Source of the DNA: Trichosporon coremiiforme
Taxonomy: Eukaryota > Basidiomycota > Tremellomycetes > Trichosporonales > Trichosporonaceae
DNA length: 64,000 nucleotides
Assembly: GCA_039545355.1 (NCBI GenBank)
Contig: BCJJ01000029.1
Location: 62,001 to 126,000 of the forward strand
Direction: 5' to 3'
A program made the translations under genes and the position numbers. This document shows positions 35,135-45,109 of this stretch, piece by piece. Below the pieces are notes generated by a model, which was given only the letters and a program-made list of their open reading frames with translations, ran no database searches and was not told the origin of the DNA. The number at the start of each line of letters is the position of its first letter. Position 1 is the stretch's first letter.

Positions 35135-36338
35135 ATGTTGGCCCGCATCAATCCCTTTAGTCGTGGGACTGTCCTTTCCCTGTCTCCCTCACGACTCTCG
35201 TCGCCCTCGACATCCCTCCGTTCCTACTCCGCACTACCACCAAGGATGCCGCACTACCCCTCCCTGGCCGCGGGGCTCAAGCCGACCGAACCTCGTCCGA
35301 GTTCGAGGTGCGTCTTCTCCTCTCTTCAAGCTATGTCTGCGTCGAAGTTCAGCTAACGATCAGTGTTCTCCTCCTCTCCCCGACGAATGAGATTCTGCTC
35401 CTTCACCGCGTCAAGACGTCCTCGGCGTTTCCGTCCGCGCACGTCTTCCCCGGCGGGACAGTGAGCGAGTTCCACGAGGAGCCCGTTCCTCCGCCCGGCA
35501 ACCCGAAAAGGCACTGGGACAGCGAAGCGTACCAGCTAGCAGCGATTAGGGAGACGTTTGAGGAGAGCGGCATTCTCCTCGCGAAGCCGAAGGGCAAGGA
35601 GAGCGGACCGGACCTGCTTCAGCTTGACGCGGAGACGAGGACGAAGGGAAGGAAGGCGACGCATGCGGACCAGATCAAGTTTACAGACTGGCTGGACAAG
35701 GTCGGCGGCGTTCCGGACTTAAGTGAGTGTAAGCTGAATGTGGAGTGATAAGCTAACGGGCAGACGGTCTCATTCCGTTCACGCGCTGGATCACGCCACC
35801 AGGCGCTCCGATCAAGAAACGCTTCACGGTGCAGATGTACATCTACATGCTGCCTCTCGGCCAGCCGACACCGGACACGGCGCACGACGGCGGCCTGGAG
35901 CACACCGAGGCGGAATGGGCGGACGTGCGGGAATGGGTGCGGCGTGCACGGTCCGGCGAGGTGATGCTGTACGAGCCGCAAGCATTCCCTCTAAACGTCA
36001 TGGCGCCGTTCTTCCCGCAAGGACCGAATCGCGACTACGCCGAAGAGCGCAAGAACCTCCTCAAGTTCATCCATCGCGTACCCACTGGCGACAGTGGACA
36101 CTGGACGACGCAGATTCCCTGGAAGGACAAGATCATGTGTCCCTATGTCGAGGGGCAGATTTATGATGGCCGTGTGATCATCAGCTGTGAGCATCCCGGC
36201 CCCGAGATTGCGGATGAGGAGCGGAGAGGCGGCTGCGCAGACCGCATGGTCATGATCAACACGTGGACGCAGAACCCGCGCAACGCGGAGATGGTTCTGC
36301 GCAAGGACGCAAAGTACAAGCCCATCTCGAAGCTCTAG
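35135..36338 (+). CDS. Nudix hydrolase, NUDT19-like, probably mitochondrial or peroxisomal
   Basis: Exons 35135-35307, 35364-35722 and 35764-36338 with introns of 56 and 41 nt; 368 aa. Joins keep frame (AG|T and A|AC). Nudix enzymes cleave nucleoside diphosphates linked to another group; NUDT19 relatives act on CoA. The Nudix box is split as in NUDT19: an early HVFPGGTVSEFHEE, an insertion, then AAIRETFEESGILL holding the REx2EExG metal-binding residues. The first ~35 residues are Arg/Ser/Leu-rich with no acids (MLARINPFSRG...), a likely mitochondrial presequence. A C-terminal Ser-Lys-Leu is also present (ISKL), which is a type-1 peroxisomal signal. Dual or peroxisomal location is therefore possible. 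The substrate cannot be read from sequence. Confidence 0.82.
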
Positions 36339-36459
36339 TAGGATCGATCAAGGTGGGGAAGTAGGAGAATAGGTAGATGTCATAGATCTCGAAAGCTATC
36401 CACTATCCAGGTTACAGCTATGGTACACTTGAAGTCTAATCTACTGTCGCGCGAAGGGT

Positions 36460-37839
36460 TTATCGGCGCTTCTTGCGCTCGTTGGGGTTCTTCCGTCCGT
36501 GGCCGATGACGGGCATGCCGCGCGTGTCCGTCCTGCCCTTCCCGCTCATGCCGACGCTGATGATCTCGGGCATCCAGTCGGGGTCCATCCACGAGCTGGC
36601 GTCGCCACGCGCTATCTTCTTGTCCTCCTTCTCCCGCTGCCTGTTCTGTTTCCGCACGGCATCCTGCCACTCGGCCTGGTCCTCGCGCAGAATCAGGCCA
36701 GAGCCAGCCTTCTGCTGTCCCTTTGCGCGGCCCGGCTTCGGGTCCGGGATCGAGTACTTGGTCCCGCGGAGGTGGTACTGGAAGCCCTTCTTGAGGTGGA
36801 TCGTCTGCTTGCCCGTCGCAGCGGACGTGGTAACGGTGGTGCGCATGAGCGTGGCGTTGCCGCACGAGGGGCAGAAACGCTTCGACGAGTCCTTGCACAG
36901 CTTGAAGCAGGCGTGGCAGCGGAGGACCCACGAGCGGACCTTGGAGATGCGCTTGCCGCCCTCCCCGACGAGGCCGAGACCCATGCCGAGCAGAACGTTC
37001 TGGACCGCGTAGTCGCCAGTCATACACGCCGCAGCGAGGGGGGCCGCGGCAGCGCGGTGGTCGTCGGGAAGCAGGCCGAGATCCTTCGAACGGTGAGCCT
37101 TGACATTTGAGGGCGTGATCCACTCGCCGTCGTCTGAGTCGTCGGCGGTAGCGGCGGCAGTGGCGGCAGCCTTGGGCTCCTCGTTGGTCTCCTCGGCGGT
37201 CGGCTCCGGGACAGACTCAGAGGCAGGCTCGGGCACCTCAGCCTTGTCCTCGGTCGAGAGACCCTCAACGGCCTTGGCGACCTCGTCCGTCTCGTCCTTC
37301 TCCTCCTTGTCCTCAGCCACATCCTCAGCAGTGACCTCGACCTCCTCCTCATCGTCCGCAATCTTCTCCTTCGGCTCCTCCTTCTGTCCAGCGAGCGGGG
37401 GGAGCTTCTGACCAGGAGCGGTACGTATCCTTCCGGCACCATTGACAGCAACTTCGTACTGGTACGTGAGCGCGACGACGCTCATGTCCGTGGCCGAGAG
37501 CACCGCGTAGTCTCCGCTCTTCTTCGCAAACGCCGTCACGGCCGCCATGGCGTCCGCCCGAGGCGGCTCGACCTTGACGTCGATCTGGAGCTTAAGGCGT
37601 TCCCAGTGCTCGCGCGCCTTCGGGTCGCGCAGCTCAGCGAGCACGCCGGGCGTCGTGTGGAACTGCGTCGCGAGGTGGCGCAGCGGCGCCAGACTCAGCA
37701 AGGGGCCGGCATCGAGGATGAGGTGCTGGATCGTCGGCTTGTCGCTCGACGAGGAGGCGGCGACAGTGTCGTTTGTCGTGGTTTCGGCGGGCTTGTCGCT
37801 GGCCGCCTTGGCGGCGGCGCTGTATGAGAACGTTGCCAT
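36460..37839 (-). CDS. NOB1: 20S pre-rRNA D-site endonuclease Nob1
   Basis: Single exon, 459 aa, the normal fungal length. Nob1 makes the final cut at the 3' end of 18S rRNA in cytoplasmic pre-40S particles. The PIN nuclease fold shows its four acidic residues: D43 (LILDAGPLL), E69 (LAEL), D110 and D118 (SGDYAVLSATDMSVVAL). An acidic Glu/Lys/Ala-rich linker follows at about residues 145-235. The zinc ribbon C-x2-C...C-x2-C (LRCHACFKLCKD ... FCPSCGNATL) and the basic NERKKRR C-terminus are also present. It is divergent from LEU2 with 352 bp between starts and convergent with the Nudix gene (121 bp). Confidence 0.95.
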   Translation of the reverse strand: MATFSYSAAAKAASDKPAETTTNDTVAASSSSDKPTIQHLILDAGPLLSLAPLRHLATQFHTTPGVLAELRDPKAREHWERLKLQIDVKVEPPRADAMAAVTAFAKKSGDYAVLSATDMSVVALTYQYEVAVNGAGRIRTAPGQKLPPLAGQKEEPKEKIADDEEEVEVTAEDVAEDKEEKDETDEVAKAVEGLSTEDKAEVPEPASESVPEPTAEETNEEPKAAATAAATADDSDDGEWITPSNVKAHRSKDLGLLPDDHRAAAAPLAAACMTGDYAVQNVLLGMGLGLVGEGGKRISKVRSWVLRCHACFKLCKDSSKRFCPSCGNATLMRTTVTTSAATGKQTIHLKKGFQYHLRGTKYSIPDPKPGRAKGQQKAGSGLILREDQAEWQDAVRKQNRQREKEDKKIARGDASSWMDPDWMPEIISVGMSGKGRTDTRGMPVIGHGRKNPNERKKRR

Positions 37840-38191
37840 GATGTGTGTGTGTTGCTAATGCATCGAGCCAGCTGAGCCAGAACATTTCTGGCGGCGACGG
37901 ACGGTGGACGTGCTCTGACGACAGAAATCTTTGGTCACGTGAGACGGACGCCGCCGATCTCCACATGTCTTGAGGGAAGGATTATGTAAGTGAGAAGGTA
38001 TCGGCCGATGACCACGTGCCCACGTCGATGAGCAACCGTTGTCGGCCGATGCAACCCGAAAGCCGCATTCTAGCGAGTCGATTGCCCGCTGTGCCGCTGC
38101 GTTGACCCGCCGACGACCCGGTCATTGCCTCATAAAGTACGCGACTTTCATCGTCACCAACCTCCCCTTAACTTTCAACACACTCATCAAA
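37840..38191. promoter_or_regulatory. NOB1-LEU2 divergent promoter with a repeated palindromic motif
   Basis: 352 bp. The 10-mer TCGGCCGATG, whose core TCGGCCGA is a palindrome, occurs at 38001-38010 and again at 38042-38051 in the same orientation, exactly 41 bp apart. A CACGTG E-box lies between them. A CATAAAG word at about 38130 could serve as a weak TATA element for LEU2. CGGCCG-type sites suit Zn2Cys6 regulators, which control leucine genes in other fungi; that link is inference. Confidence 0.5.
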
Positions 38192-39462
38192 ATGGCTGAC
38201 AAGACGTGCGTTAGCAAGTATGCGATCCGTGACTAACGCTCAGTTTCAAGATCGCTGTCCTCGGTGGTGACGGAATCGGTGAGTAACCACCTGTGTAGGC
38301 TGTATCGTGAGCTGACATCCAGGCCCCGAGATTGTCGAGCAGGCTGTCCGCGTTCTCAAGGTCGTCACCGACAAGACCGGCCTCAAGCTCGAACTCACCG
38401 AGAAGGACTTTGGTGGTATCGCCATTGACAATCACGGCACGCCCCTTCCGGACGACACGCTCAAGACGTGCCAGGAGTCTGACGCTGTTCTCTTCGGTGC
38501 CATCGGCGGCCCCAAGTGGGGTGTCGGCCCCGTCCGCCCCGAGCAGGGTATCCTCAAGCTCCGCAAGGAGCTCGGCCTGTACGCCAACATCCGTCCTGCC
38601 AACTTTGCCTCGGACGCCCTCCTCGAGTACTCGCCCATCAAGGCTGAGCGCGTCAAGGGCACCGACATCATTGTTGTCCGTGAGCTGATCGGCGGTATCT
38701 GTGAGTTCTCCCTGGGCATCTTTTGCGCAGCAAGTCGAGTCGAGTTCCCAGCTGACAACAGATTTCGGTGACCGCACCGAGGCTGGCGAGAACGGCTCCG
38801 TCGCCGTCGATGAGTGCAAGTACTCGCAGGAGGAGATTGAGCGCATCGTCCGCGTCGCTGGCCAGATCGCCCGCGAGGCCAACCCCAAGCTCAAGGTCTC
38901 GTCGCTCGACAAGGCCAACGTCCTCGCTACCTCGCGTCTCTGGCGCCGCGTCTTCACCGACGTTATGAAGAACGAGTTCCCCGAGATCGAGACGGAGCAC
39001 CACCTCATCGACTCGGCCGCAATGCTCGTTGTCTCGAACCCGCGCAAGCTGAACGGTGTCGTCGTCACCGAGAACCTCTTCGGCGACATCATCTCCGACG
39101 AGACCTCGGTCATCCCCGGCTCGCTCGGCCTGCTTCCCTCCGCCTCGCTCGCCGGCGCCCCCGACCCCAAGAAGACCGTTATGGGCATCTACGAGCCCAT
39201 CCACGGCTCCGCCCCCGACATTGCCGGCCAGGGCATCGCCAACCCCATCGGCACCATCCTCTCGGCCGCCCTCATGCTCCGCTACTCGCTCGGCCGTTCC
39301 GAGGAGGCGTCCCTCATCGAGCAGGCCGTCCGCAAGGTCCTCGACAACAAGGACCAGGGCGGCTACGACTACCGCACCAAGGACCTCGGCGGTGACAAGA
39401 CCACGACCCAGATGGGCGACAAGATCTGCGAGGTCCTCGAGCAGCTCATTGCTTCCAAGTAA
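38192..39462 (+). CDS. LEU2: 3-isopropylmalate dehydrogenase
   Basis: Four exons: 38192-38205 (14 nt), 38244-38278 (35 nt), 38323-38700 and 38762-39462; introns 38, 44 and 61 nt; 375 aa. It oxidises and decarboxylates 3-isopropylmalate with NAD+, the third dedicated step of leucine synthesis. The N-terminus [23 protein letters not shown] needs both tiny exons. Other marks: the [15 protein letters not shown] loop restored at the third intron, and the dehydrogenase signature [26 protein letters not shown] (given here as a motif around residues 245-270). The C-terminal region includes the NAD-binding [14 protein letters not shown] block. The first two exons are too short for ORF finding. Confidence 0.96.
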
Positions 39463-40085
39463 AAAAAGTGCTCATGCAGCGCAACGTAGATACCATAGTC
39501 ATGCATTAGGTCGTCAGTAGTCATACCACCTCTGCAGAAGTCCAACCGTTGTTTGTATTGGCCTTGTCGTACAAGCACGCCGCCTGTGCCCACCACACTG
39601 CGAAAAGTGGAGAAACACAGTGTAAAGTACCGGGGAATTACCGCTCGATCGGCTGCGGTCACAGCCGGCGGGGTCCCGCAGGTTCTGTCCGGGTGCCAAG
39701 AACAATAGACGCGACTACGCGACGGCGCGCTGTCGAACGCCTCCCTGCCCTTTCCTGTCAGGACAGTCAGGAGTCCTGTTCGGTATTCCGGTACACGGCT
39801 GTGCGGGCTGTGCGGACCTACACTGAATGCAGCGGCAGGCTCGTGCCGCGGAACGAGAATGCGAACGTGCACCAACACATCCACGAAAGTTGACTAACCC
39901 GTTGCATCAACACAACAGTCGACGCCCTCGTCGGCTCATATCAGATCGACTTCTTGCCTCACATCACCCCATCTCACCACATCATCGAATCGCCGCATCG
40001 CCCACCTCGAAGTCGGAACCACCACATCAGTCCCTAACTTGCGGCAACCTCCACCACGAGCAGACAAGTTCCGGTCGTATAAACA
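39463..40085. other. LEU2 3' region and promoter of the DUF4240 gene
   Basis: 623 bp without a supported gene. The final ~180 bp is C/A-rich (CACATCACCCC, CACCACATC), a typical leader. GTATAAAC lies directly before the ATG and is probably too close to serve as a TATA box. Confidence 0.5.
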
Positions 40086-40625
40086 ATGACAATCTCAATC
40101 AGCGCCGAGCGCTTCTGGACCTCCATCGAGGACGCGTGGACTGCCGCAGCCCAGACGCTTCCTGAGGCCGACCAGTCCTCCATCTCTTCCGCGCGTTCCA
40201 CGCTCATCTCTCCCGATGCAGCGCCAGAGGACCGCCTCGCAGCCGTCTCGACACTGGACAAGGCCGAGCCCGCCTTCCTCGAGGCTATCCGCACCTACCT
40301 CTCGATGCTCACGCAGGGAGACATCGCACAATGGGACGAACACTGCGCCCAAGCGCTCTATGCCATCGACACGGCGGCCATCCACGAGGTGCTCGATGGA
40401 TCCGACGATGGGTTCCTCTACACCCGCGGGTTCGTTGTGAGCCAGGGAAAGAAGTACTGGCAACTCGTCAAGGAGGATGTGGAGACGTATGGCATCGATG
40501 GCGCCGAGTGTGAGAGCTTCTGCTACATTGCCGCACACTATGCCAATGAGAAGTTTGGCGAGTGGCCCAAAGCGAGCGTTAGTCGGGAGAGCTGCAGTAA
40601 TGCTGAGGGATGGAAGGATGCTTAG
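40086..40625 (+). CDS. DUF4240 domain protein
   Basis: Single exon, 179 aa. The pattern matches DUF4240: an N-terminal FWTSIEDAW; a helix pair ending with a mostly helical stretch (MLTQGDIAQWDEH); the hallmark GSDDGFLYTRGFVVSQGKKYW; then a short helical end. DUF4240 proteins are mostly bacterial and their activity is unknown. The family normally has a Gly-x-Ser-Asp-Asp-x-F core followed by WLI-x-Q-G; here SDDGF and VVSQG are kept. The C-terminus has a Cys-containing segment (CESFCYIAAHYANEKFG) beyond the usual domain. With no intron and a mainly bacterial family, gene transfer is possible, but many short local genes also lack introns. Confidence 0.7.
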   Translation: MTISISAERFWTSIEDAWTAAAQTLPEADQSSISSARSTLISPDAAPEDRLAAVSTLDKAEPAFLEAIRTYLSMLTQGDIAQWDEHCAQALYAIDTAAIHEVLDGSDDGFLYTRGFVVSQGKKYWQLVKEDVETYGIDGAECESFCYIAAHYANEKFGEWPKASVSRESCSNAEGWKDA

Positions 40626-41162
40626 AGTTATGCAGTTTATTATGGTTTTGTTGGATTCATACGGTGCCCAGCTACAGAGCCAAGTGGAGAGTAGATTGCT
40701 AGGCGAGTTCACTCTGTTGCTCCTGCGAGCCAGTCACCTACCAGTTGCCGTGGACCGTGCTGTGCCTGCTTCCTCCATATTCGCCTCGTTTGCGCCATCC
40801 AGTAACTCTTTGGCCCCTTAACGTTTTCCGTGCTTTTCGTGTCTTTGGGCTTTGTCCTTTACTGTCTTCCGTTATTCTGTTTCCTTTGTGTCTTCTGAAT
40901 CTTTGAATCTCGTCTTGAGTCGTCTGAGTCCTTGAGCGGTATGAGTCCTTGAGGCTTTGAATTCTTTCAGACTGTTCTTCTTGGATGTTTCTTTCAGCCA
41001 CTTCGATTCTCGAATCCCTCAGCTTCCGAGACGTTCTCCCTTCTCTGGCGAACCACTAGTGGGTGGGCTTTTCGGGCTTCGGAGTCGCAACTTTGGCATG
41101 GTCAACTGCTCACTGCACACTGCCCGGCCCATGTTCCTGTTCTGTTTGCCGCTGAACTCGAC
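40626..41162. other. Intergenic DNA with a T-rich block
   Basis: 537 bp. From about 40820 to 41010 the plus strand is strongly T-rich with repeated CTTTG, GTCTT and GAGTCCTTGAG words. This probably reflects the promoter/UTR of a minus-strand gene end or a degenerate simple repeat. No gene supported. Confidence 0.5.
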
Positions 41163-42170
41163 TCAGAGTAGGGCGCGATGGGTAGCAACAACGTTCCCTT
41201 CCGCGTCCTCCGCCGGCTCGAACTTGCCAAACCCGCACTCCCCATTATCGAGATGTTCCAGGGCCTCAGTAAGCGTGCCAAACCGCCGCTGACACTCCCC
41301 GTATCGGCATGTGAACACATCCCGGGGATCTGTCCATCAGCTCATCACCACCTTCCTTTGAACGACCAACTCATGATCATTAGAGTACACATGCGCCACC
41401 ATCTCCTCATAGAAATGGAAGTCTCGCTCTGGCCCAGTCCGCCCAATGATGGTGCACACGGGACAGCGCCAGGTCCTATACCGCCTCGATTTGGGCCGAA
41501 CTATCCAGTCCTTCCGTGGCACGACTGTCTGCACCCCATAAAGCAGACTGACGAGGTATCCCATCGGTTCGCGATTCGTGATCGCATTGCTGATATCCTG
41601 GATACTACCGCGGGGAGCGGCGGGACATTCTCCGTCTTCAAGATGGCGCACGACGTCTGTTCCCTTCTCGGAATCCAGGCTGCAGAAGGGACATTCCATC
41701 CGAATGTGAGGAAAGGAGCGGAGGTGCGTCTGGATCCCCTCCTTTGTGGGGAAAACGACTCGACACTCGCGGCAGTAGGAGTGGTCTGCGCGCTCGTGGT
41801 CAACGAGCCACTGCTTCGAGGGCAGAGGCAGCGCACGCGCCGTGCACGACCAGTCGACCTGATGTTCGGCGAGGTGGCGCCGCGCGTCCCTTGCGCCATA
41901 ACACAGGAGCTCGCACTCGCGACAGTAATGCGCATTGTGGGCTTTCACCTCGTGCTTCCTCCTCCGCTGAGAGCTGGGAAAGACACACGCGCACCACTCA
42001 CACTCGAACCGGTGCGTCGTGCGCTGGTGGACTTCCAACTCGAGATCTGTGTCGCAAACGTCCCCGCACTCGTCGCAGAGCCAGTGCGAGTGTACTCCCT
42101 CCTCATGTTTCCGCAGGGCGGGTGGGACGATCAGTTCATAGAGGACGTAGTTACCGGACCGACAGCCGTG
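41163..42170 (-). pseudogene. C2H2 zinc-finger, cluster copy 3, decaying
   Basis: A frame from 42170 to about 41341 keeps several fingers (LCDECGDVC...H, FECEWCACVF...H, the CPFCSLDS...RHLEDGECP unit, and MGYLVSLL in place of GYVTNLL). The final exon, 41329-41163, encodes C-x4-C-x12-H-x6-C (TLTEALEHLDNGEC) in the right frame. Three defects show decay. There is no in-frame ATG after the TGA at 42173-42171. The first finger has lost its cysteines. No GT donor exists in the required phase 1 before the intact acceptor (GATGGACAG|AT). The nearest GT donors would read the last finger out of frame. It may still be transcribed; a cDNA would decide. Copy 5 is its closest relative. Confidence 0.65.
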
Positions 42171-42604
42171 TCAAGTGACCGATCTCACCCTGATTCTTTC
42201 CGCCGAGCCATCGGCTTTCTTCGCCGTGAGTGACGTGCCATAAGTAGTGGACACTGGTCATTGATCTCTAGCTTGATGACACAGTCGTTTGCGTAGCATG
42301 TACAGTGTTACAACGGGAGTCCTCGATGGCGTCTCGTTTGCGTAGCATGTACAGTGTTACAACGGGAGTCCTCGATGGCGTCTCAAAGTCCCTGTTTGCT
42401 CATTACCGTCGACCGGAAGGTCCGCGCTCAAAGTTCTGTCATGCGATTCTCTCGTTCTTCACGTGCTTCGCCTCGGCGTCTAATGCACAGGCTCAGCGTC
42501 CATGGGCCATCACAGTTTCCTTCGATTCTGGTATATTCCGTCCTTGAAACCATACAGTAGTTTCGCACCTGTAGTCTCGCAATCTTCATGCGCCTCCACT
42601 GAGC
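42171..42604. other. Spacer between zinc-finger copies 3 and 4
   Basis: 434 bp. It contains the 49-bp tandem duplication (42287-42384) and, at its left edge, the block GTCAAGTGACCGA that recurs upstream of copy 5. Confidence 0.6.
42287..42384. repeat. Perfect 49-bp tandem duplication
   Basis: Bases 42287-42335 and 42336-42384 are identical and adjacent, beginning GTTTGCGTAGCATG and ending GATGGCGTCTC. No divergence suggests a recent event. It lies in noncoding DNA just downstream of zinc-finger copy 4. Confidence 0.95.
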
Positions 42605-43617
42605 TCACAGGAAGAGCACTCGCCTGCTGCGCACCAGGGAGTTCACGCACTTCTCCCTCCGACGTCGCGAGTGCCGACACTTCCTAGCCTCCAGGTGGTG
42701 CACAGCCGCCGCAAGGGTGCGGAACACCCTGCTGCAGTCGTCATGCGCACAACAGTAAGTGTTGGCCGGATCTGCCGTGTCAGTCTCCAATTCCACCACG
42801 TACACTGAAATTCACAAGACGGACACACCAGCGCAAGGTGCAGGCGAAGCATGCTCTTGGTGCGATACTTGCGCGAGCAGAAGCGACACCTCCACCCGCC
42901 GCACTTCGACGGGCCATGTTTCGCGATAAGCCTTTTGGGATCGAAAGCGAGGACGAGCCTGCTCAGCCTCGCGCGCGGGTTCTGTCGCCGCATCATCCAG
43001 AAGAAGAAGCGATCCACCCTGATAAGACTGGGACAGGCGCCGCGCTCAATGTGGTGCACAACGCCAGCCGCGCTCTCGCCACAGTACAGGCAGAAGGGAC
43101 ACTTGACGGGCCGATAGCGATGCCTGGCTCTGCGCTTGTGCCGCTCGAGCTTGTTCGCGGACTTGAAGTGCCGCCCACAGACACGGCAGTGCCGGTGTCT
43201 CCTCTCCTCGTGGCGGCGGAGCGCGTCGTTCGAGGCCCACACCGTCTCGCACCATCGGCACGTGAAACCGTGCACGTCCTCGAGGTGTGCGTGGACTGAG
43301 TACAGTGCGTCGTCGGGTGTGGGGATCGGGCAGCCGCAGCCGGGACAATTCCAGAGTGCGTGGTCGTCGAGCTGGTGCTGCCACAGCTCGCGCCGCGAGG
43401 GCCACGTCAGCTGGCACTGGTCGCACGGGAAGATAAAATGATTGTGCGCCACCATGTGTCGCCACCGATCGGTGTCGGTTTCGAAAACGTGGGGGCAGGT
43501 GTCGCACATGATCCCCGGGAGGGGATGGCCGGCTTGCGCACAGTGCAGGTCGCGCGTACGCGAGGAGCGGAACAGCCTGCGGCACGAGCCGCAGTGGAAG
43601 GGATACTCTGGCTCCAT
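42605..43617 (-). CDS. C2H2 zinc-finger protein, cluster copy 4 (long form)
   Basis: Exons 43617-42804 and 42771-42605 with a 32-nt intron (GTACGT...CTGAC...CAG); 326 aa. Seven or eight finger units: FHCGSC...H, CDTCPHVF...H, CDQCQLTW...H, CPGC...H, CRWCETVW...H, CRVCGRHF...H, CPFCLYCG...HHIERGACP, a third-from-last CRFCSRKY...HLALVC, and the last C-x4-C-x12-H-x6-C (RTLAAAVHHLEARKC). Compared with copy 2 it has four extra N-terminal fingers. The donor has moved downstream: the usual split His codon becomes Tyr, and a Cys just before it can act as the fourth zinc ligand instead. The start at 43617 follows CTGGCC. A longer in-frame ORF upstream lacks fingers. Function unknown; probably DNA or RNA binding. 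Confidence 0.75.
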
Positions 43618-43924
43618 GGCCAGGTAGCGAGTGGGTGAGTGTGAGAAAGCAAGATGGGAGACACAGTCAGCTTTGTCCCTTGCCACAGCGTCGGGGGCGA
43701 GGGAGTGCGTCACATTTTGGGAGAGTCTGCCGACGTCGTCGCACCGGTCTGCCTTGCCTGTGGAGGAAAAGGGCTGTCCGCAGCGTCTCACGCCACCGTC
43801 TATGCAGAATCTTCGATGTAAGTTGGGTATTGAGCTGTGGTTGCTGCAAGAGCAAGGCTGAGAGCTCCCGGGCTCACGAGTGCTCCCATCTCATCGAACG
43901 GCCAGAATATCCGATGCGTACCGA
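43618..43924. other. Spacer between zinc-finger copies 4 and 5
   Basis: 307 bp including the likely promoter of copy 4 and the missing 3' part of copy 5. No LAAAVNHLE-like final exon was found here for copy 5. Confidence 0.5.
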
Positions 43925-44413
43925 TTACATTACCCGCTGCGTCGCGGAGCGGAGATGCCGCTCCACCGTGTTCCGAGGAACACCAGGCAACAGTCCGACA
44001 GACGAAACGAAGTGGTCTGCGCGCTCGTGGTCGAGGACGAACTGCTCGTTCCCCCTTTGTGGTCGCATCAGCCACATCTGTGCCAGCCGGCGCAAGATGC
44101 CTGATGCCGCCGTGGATTTCGAGCCGAGCAGCACAATTCCTGTCATAGTTGGCGGTACTGCGCGCTATGGGCTGAGAGTTCGTGCCGCTGCTGTATGGAG
44201 CGAGTCGAGATGTTGGAGGGACACCACTCGCACTCGAACTTGTGTCCTGTGCTGTGCGTCCCGGTCTCGAACGGGCGAGAGCGGGCGAGAACAGGCGGAG
44301 CACTCGTGCGTTCGCGCCAGGTGGCCGTATGCTGCGCAGTGTCTATCTCGTGCGCGCATGACCGAGAAGCGCGACTTGCATGTCCCGCACGCATAATGTT
44401 GCGATCCTGGCAT
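43925..44413 (-). pseudogene. C2H2 zinc-finger, cluster copy 5, broken and truncated
   Basis: From an ATG at 44413 the first finger reads cleanly (YACGTCKSRF...H, CSACSRPL). The frame then shifts: FECEWC and the following His residues continue in another frame and reach TGA where copy 3 has its next Cys pair. Further along, a third frame carries VLDHERADHF and VERHLRS, matching copy 3's DHERADH and THLRS. Nothing resembling the CPFC unit or the last exon follows. So it is a copy-3 relative with at least two frameshifts and a missing 3' half. Confidence 0.75.
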
Positions 44414-45109
44414 AAGTGAGGATAAGTTGAACGAATGTTATGGTGTGAACGACGGTCGAGGTCGGAATGAGACAGCGCTGAACTGTTAGTGCAGGTCTTT
44501 GAGGTCAGCTGTTATCGCACCGACCGTGGCGTCAAGTGACCGACTCTGACCCTAGGTCTGGCCCGAAGCCGTTACCTGCCTTGTCCACTCCGTGCAACGG
44601 ACGATGTAGCTTGCAGTGGGACTGAAGGCTAAAGTCACTGGAGGTATGTGTATACACAGTCTCATGTCGCGTAACGTATCTACAACACTCTCATGTCCTA
44701 TCTGGCTCTTCCAGCTGCCCGTCGACAGGCGAGTCTTTCGCGCCGGGGCCACAGATGTCCACTCAGGTCGTTCCGATGGTGTCATTCACATGAACCGATT
44801 GGGAGAGCACAAGAGAAAACCATCCCCGTGCCCAACGCAACAGCCGTACACTCTGTCATTATCTAGTCGTCACGTCCAGTCGTGCCAGTCCCAGCCTGGC
44901 GAATGTCGTTGTTCGTGTTCGTATCGAGCTTGTATTCACATGTGGCAGCCAGGCGCCGTTTCTTGCGTGTGCTCAGACGCAGTGCTGCTCCTTTTGAGTT
45001 TTGCCTGAGTTCTAGTGCCTTCCAGACATGGCTTCAGTTCCATCTGTCGGAAGACAATGGAGCCAACTTGACGCTCCCACAGTCTCCCCACCGTGCTTGC
45101 GCTTCGGGC
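44414..45109. other. Spacer between zinc-finger copies 5 and 6
   Basis: 696 bp, no gene supported. It contains the GTCAAGTGACCGA block (near 44534) also found directly next to copy 3, marking shared upstream DNA. Confidence 0.5.

Noticed and set aside
41178..42233. 351-codon plus-strand frame
   Set aside because: It is antisense to zinc-finger copy 3, whose Cys/His pattern on the minus strand is clear.
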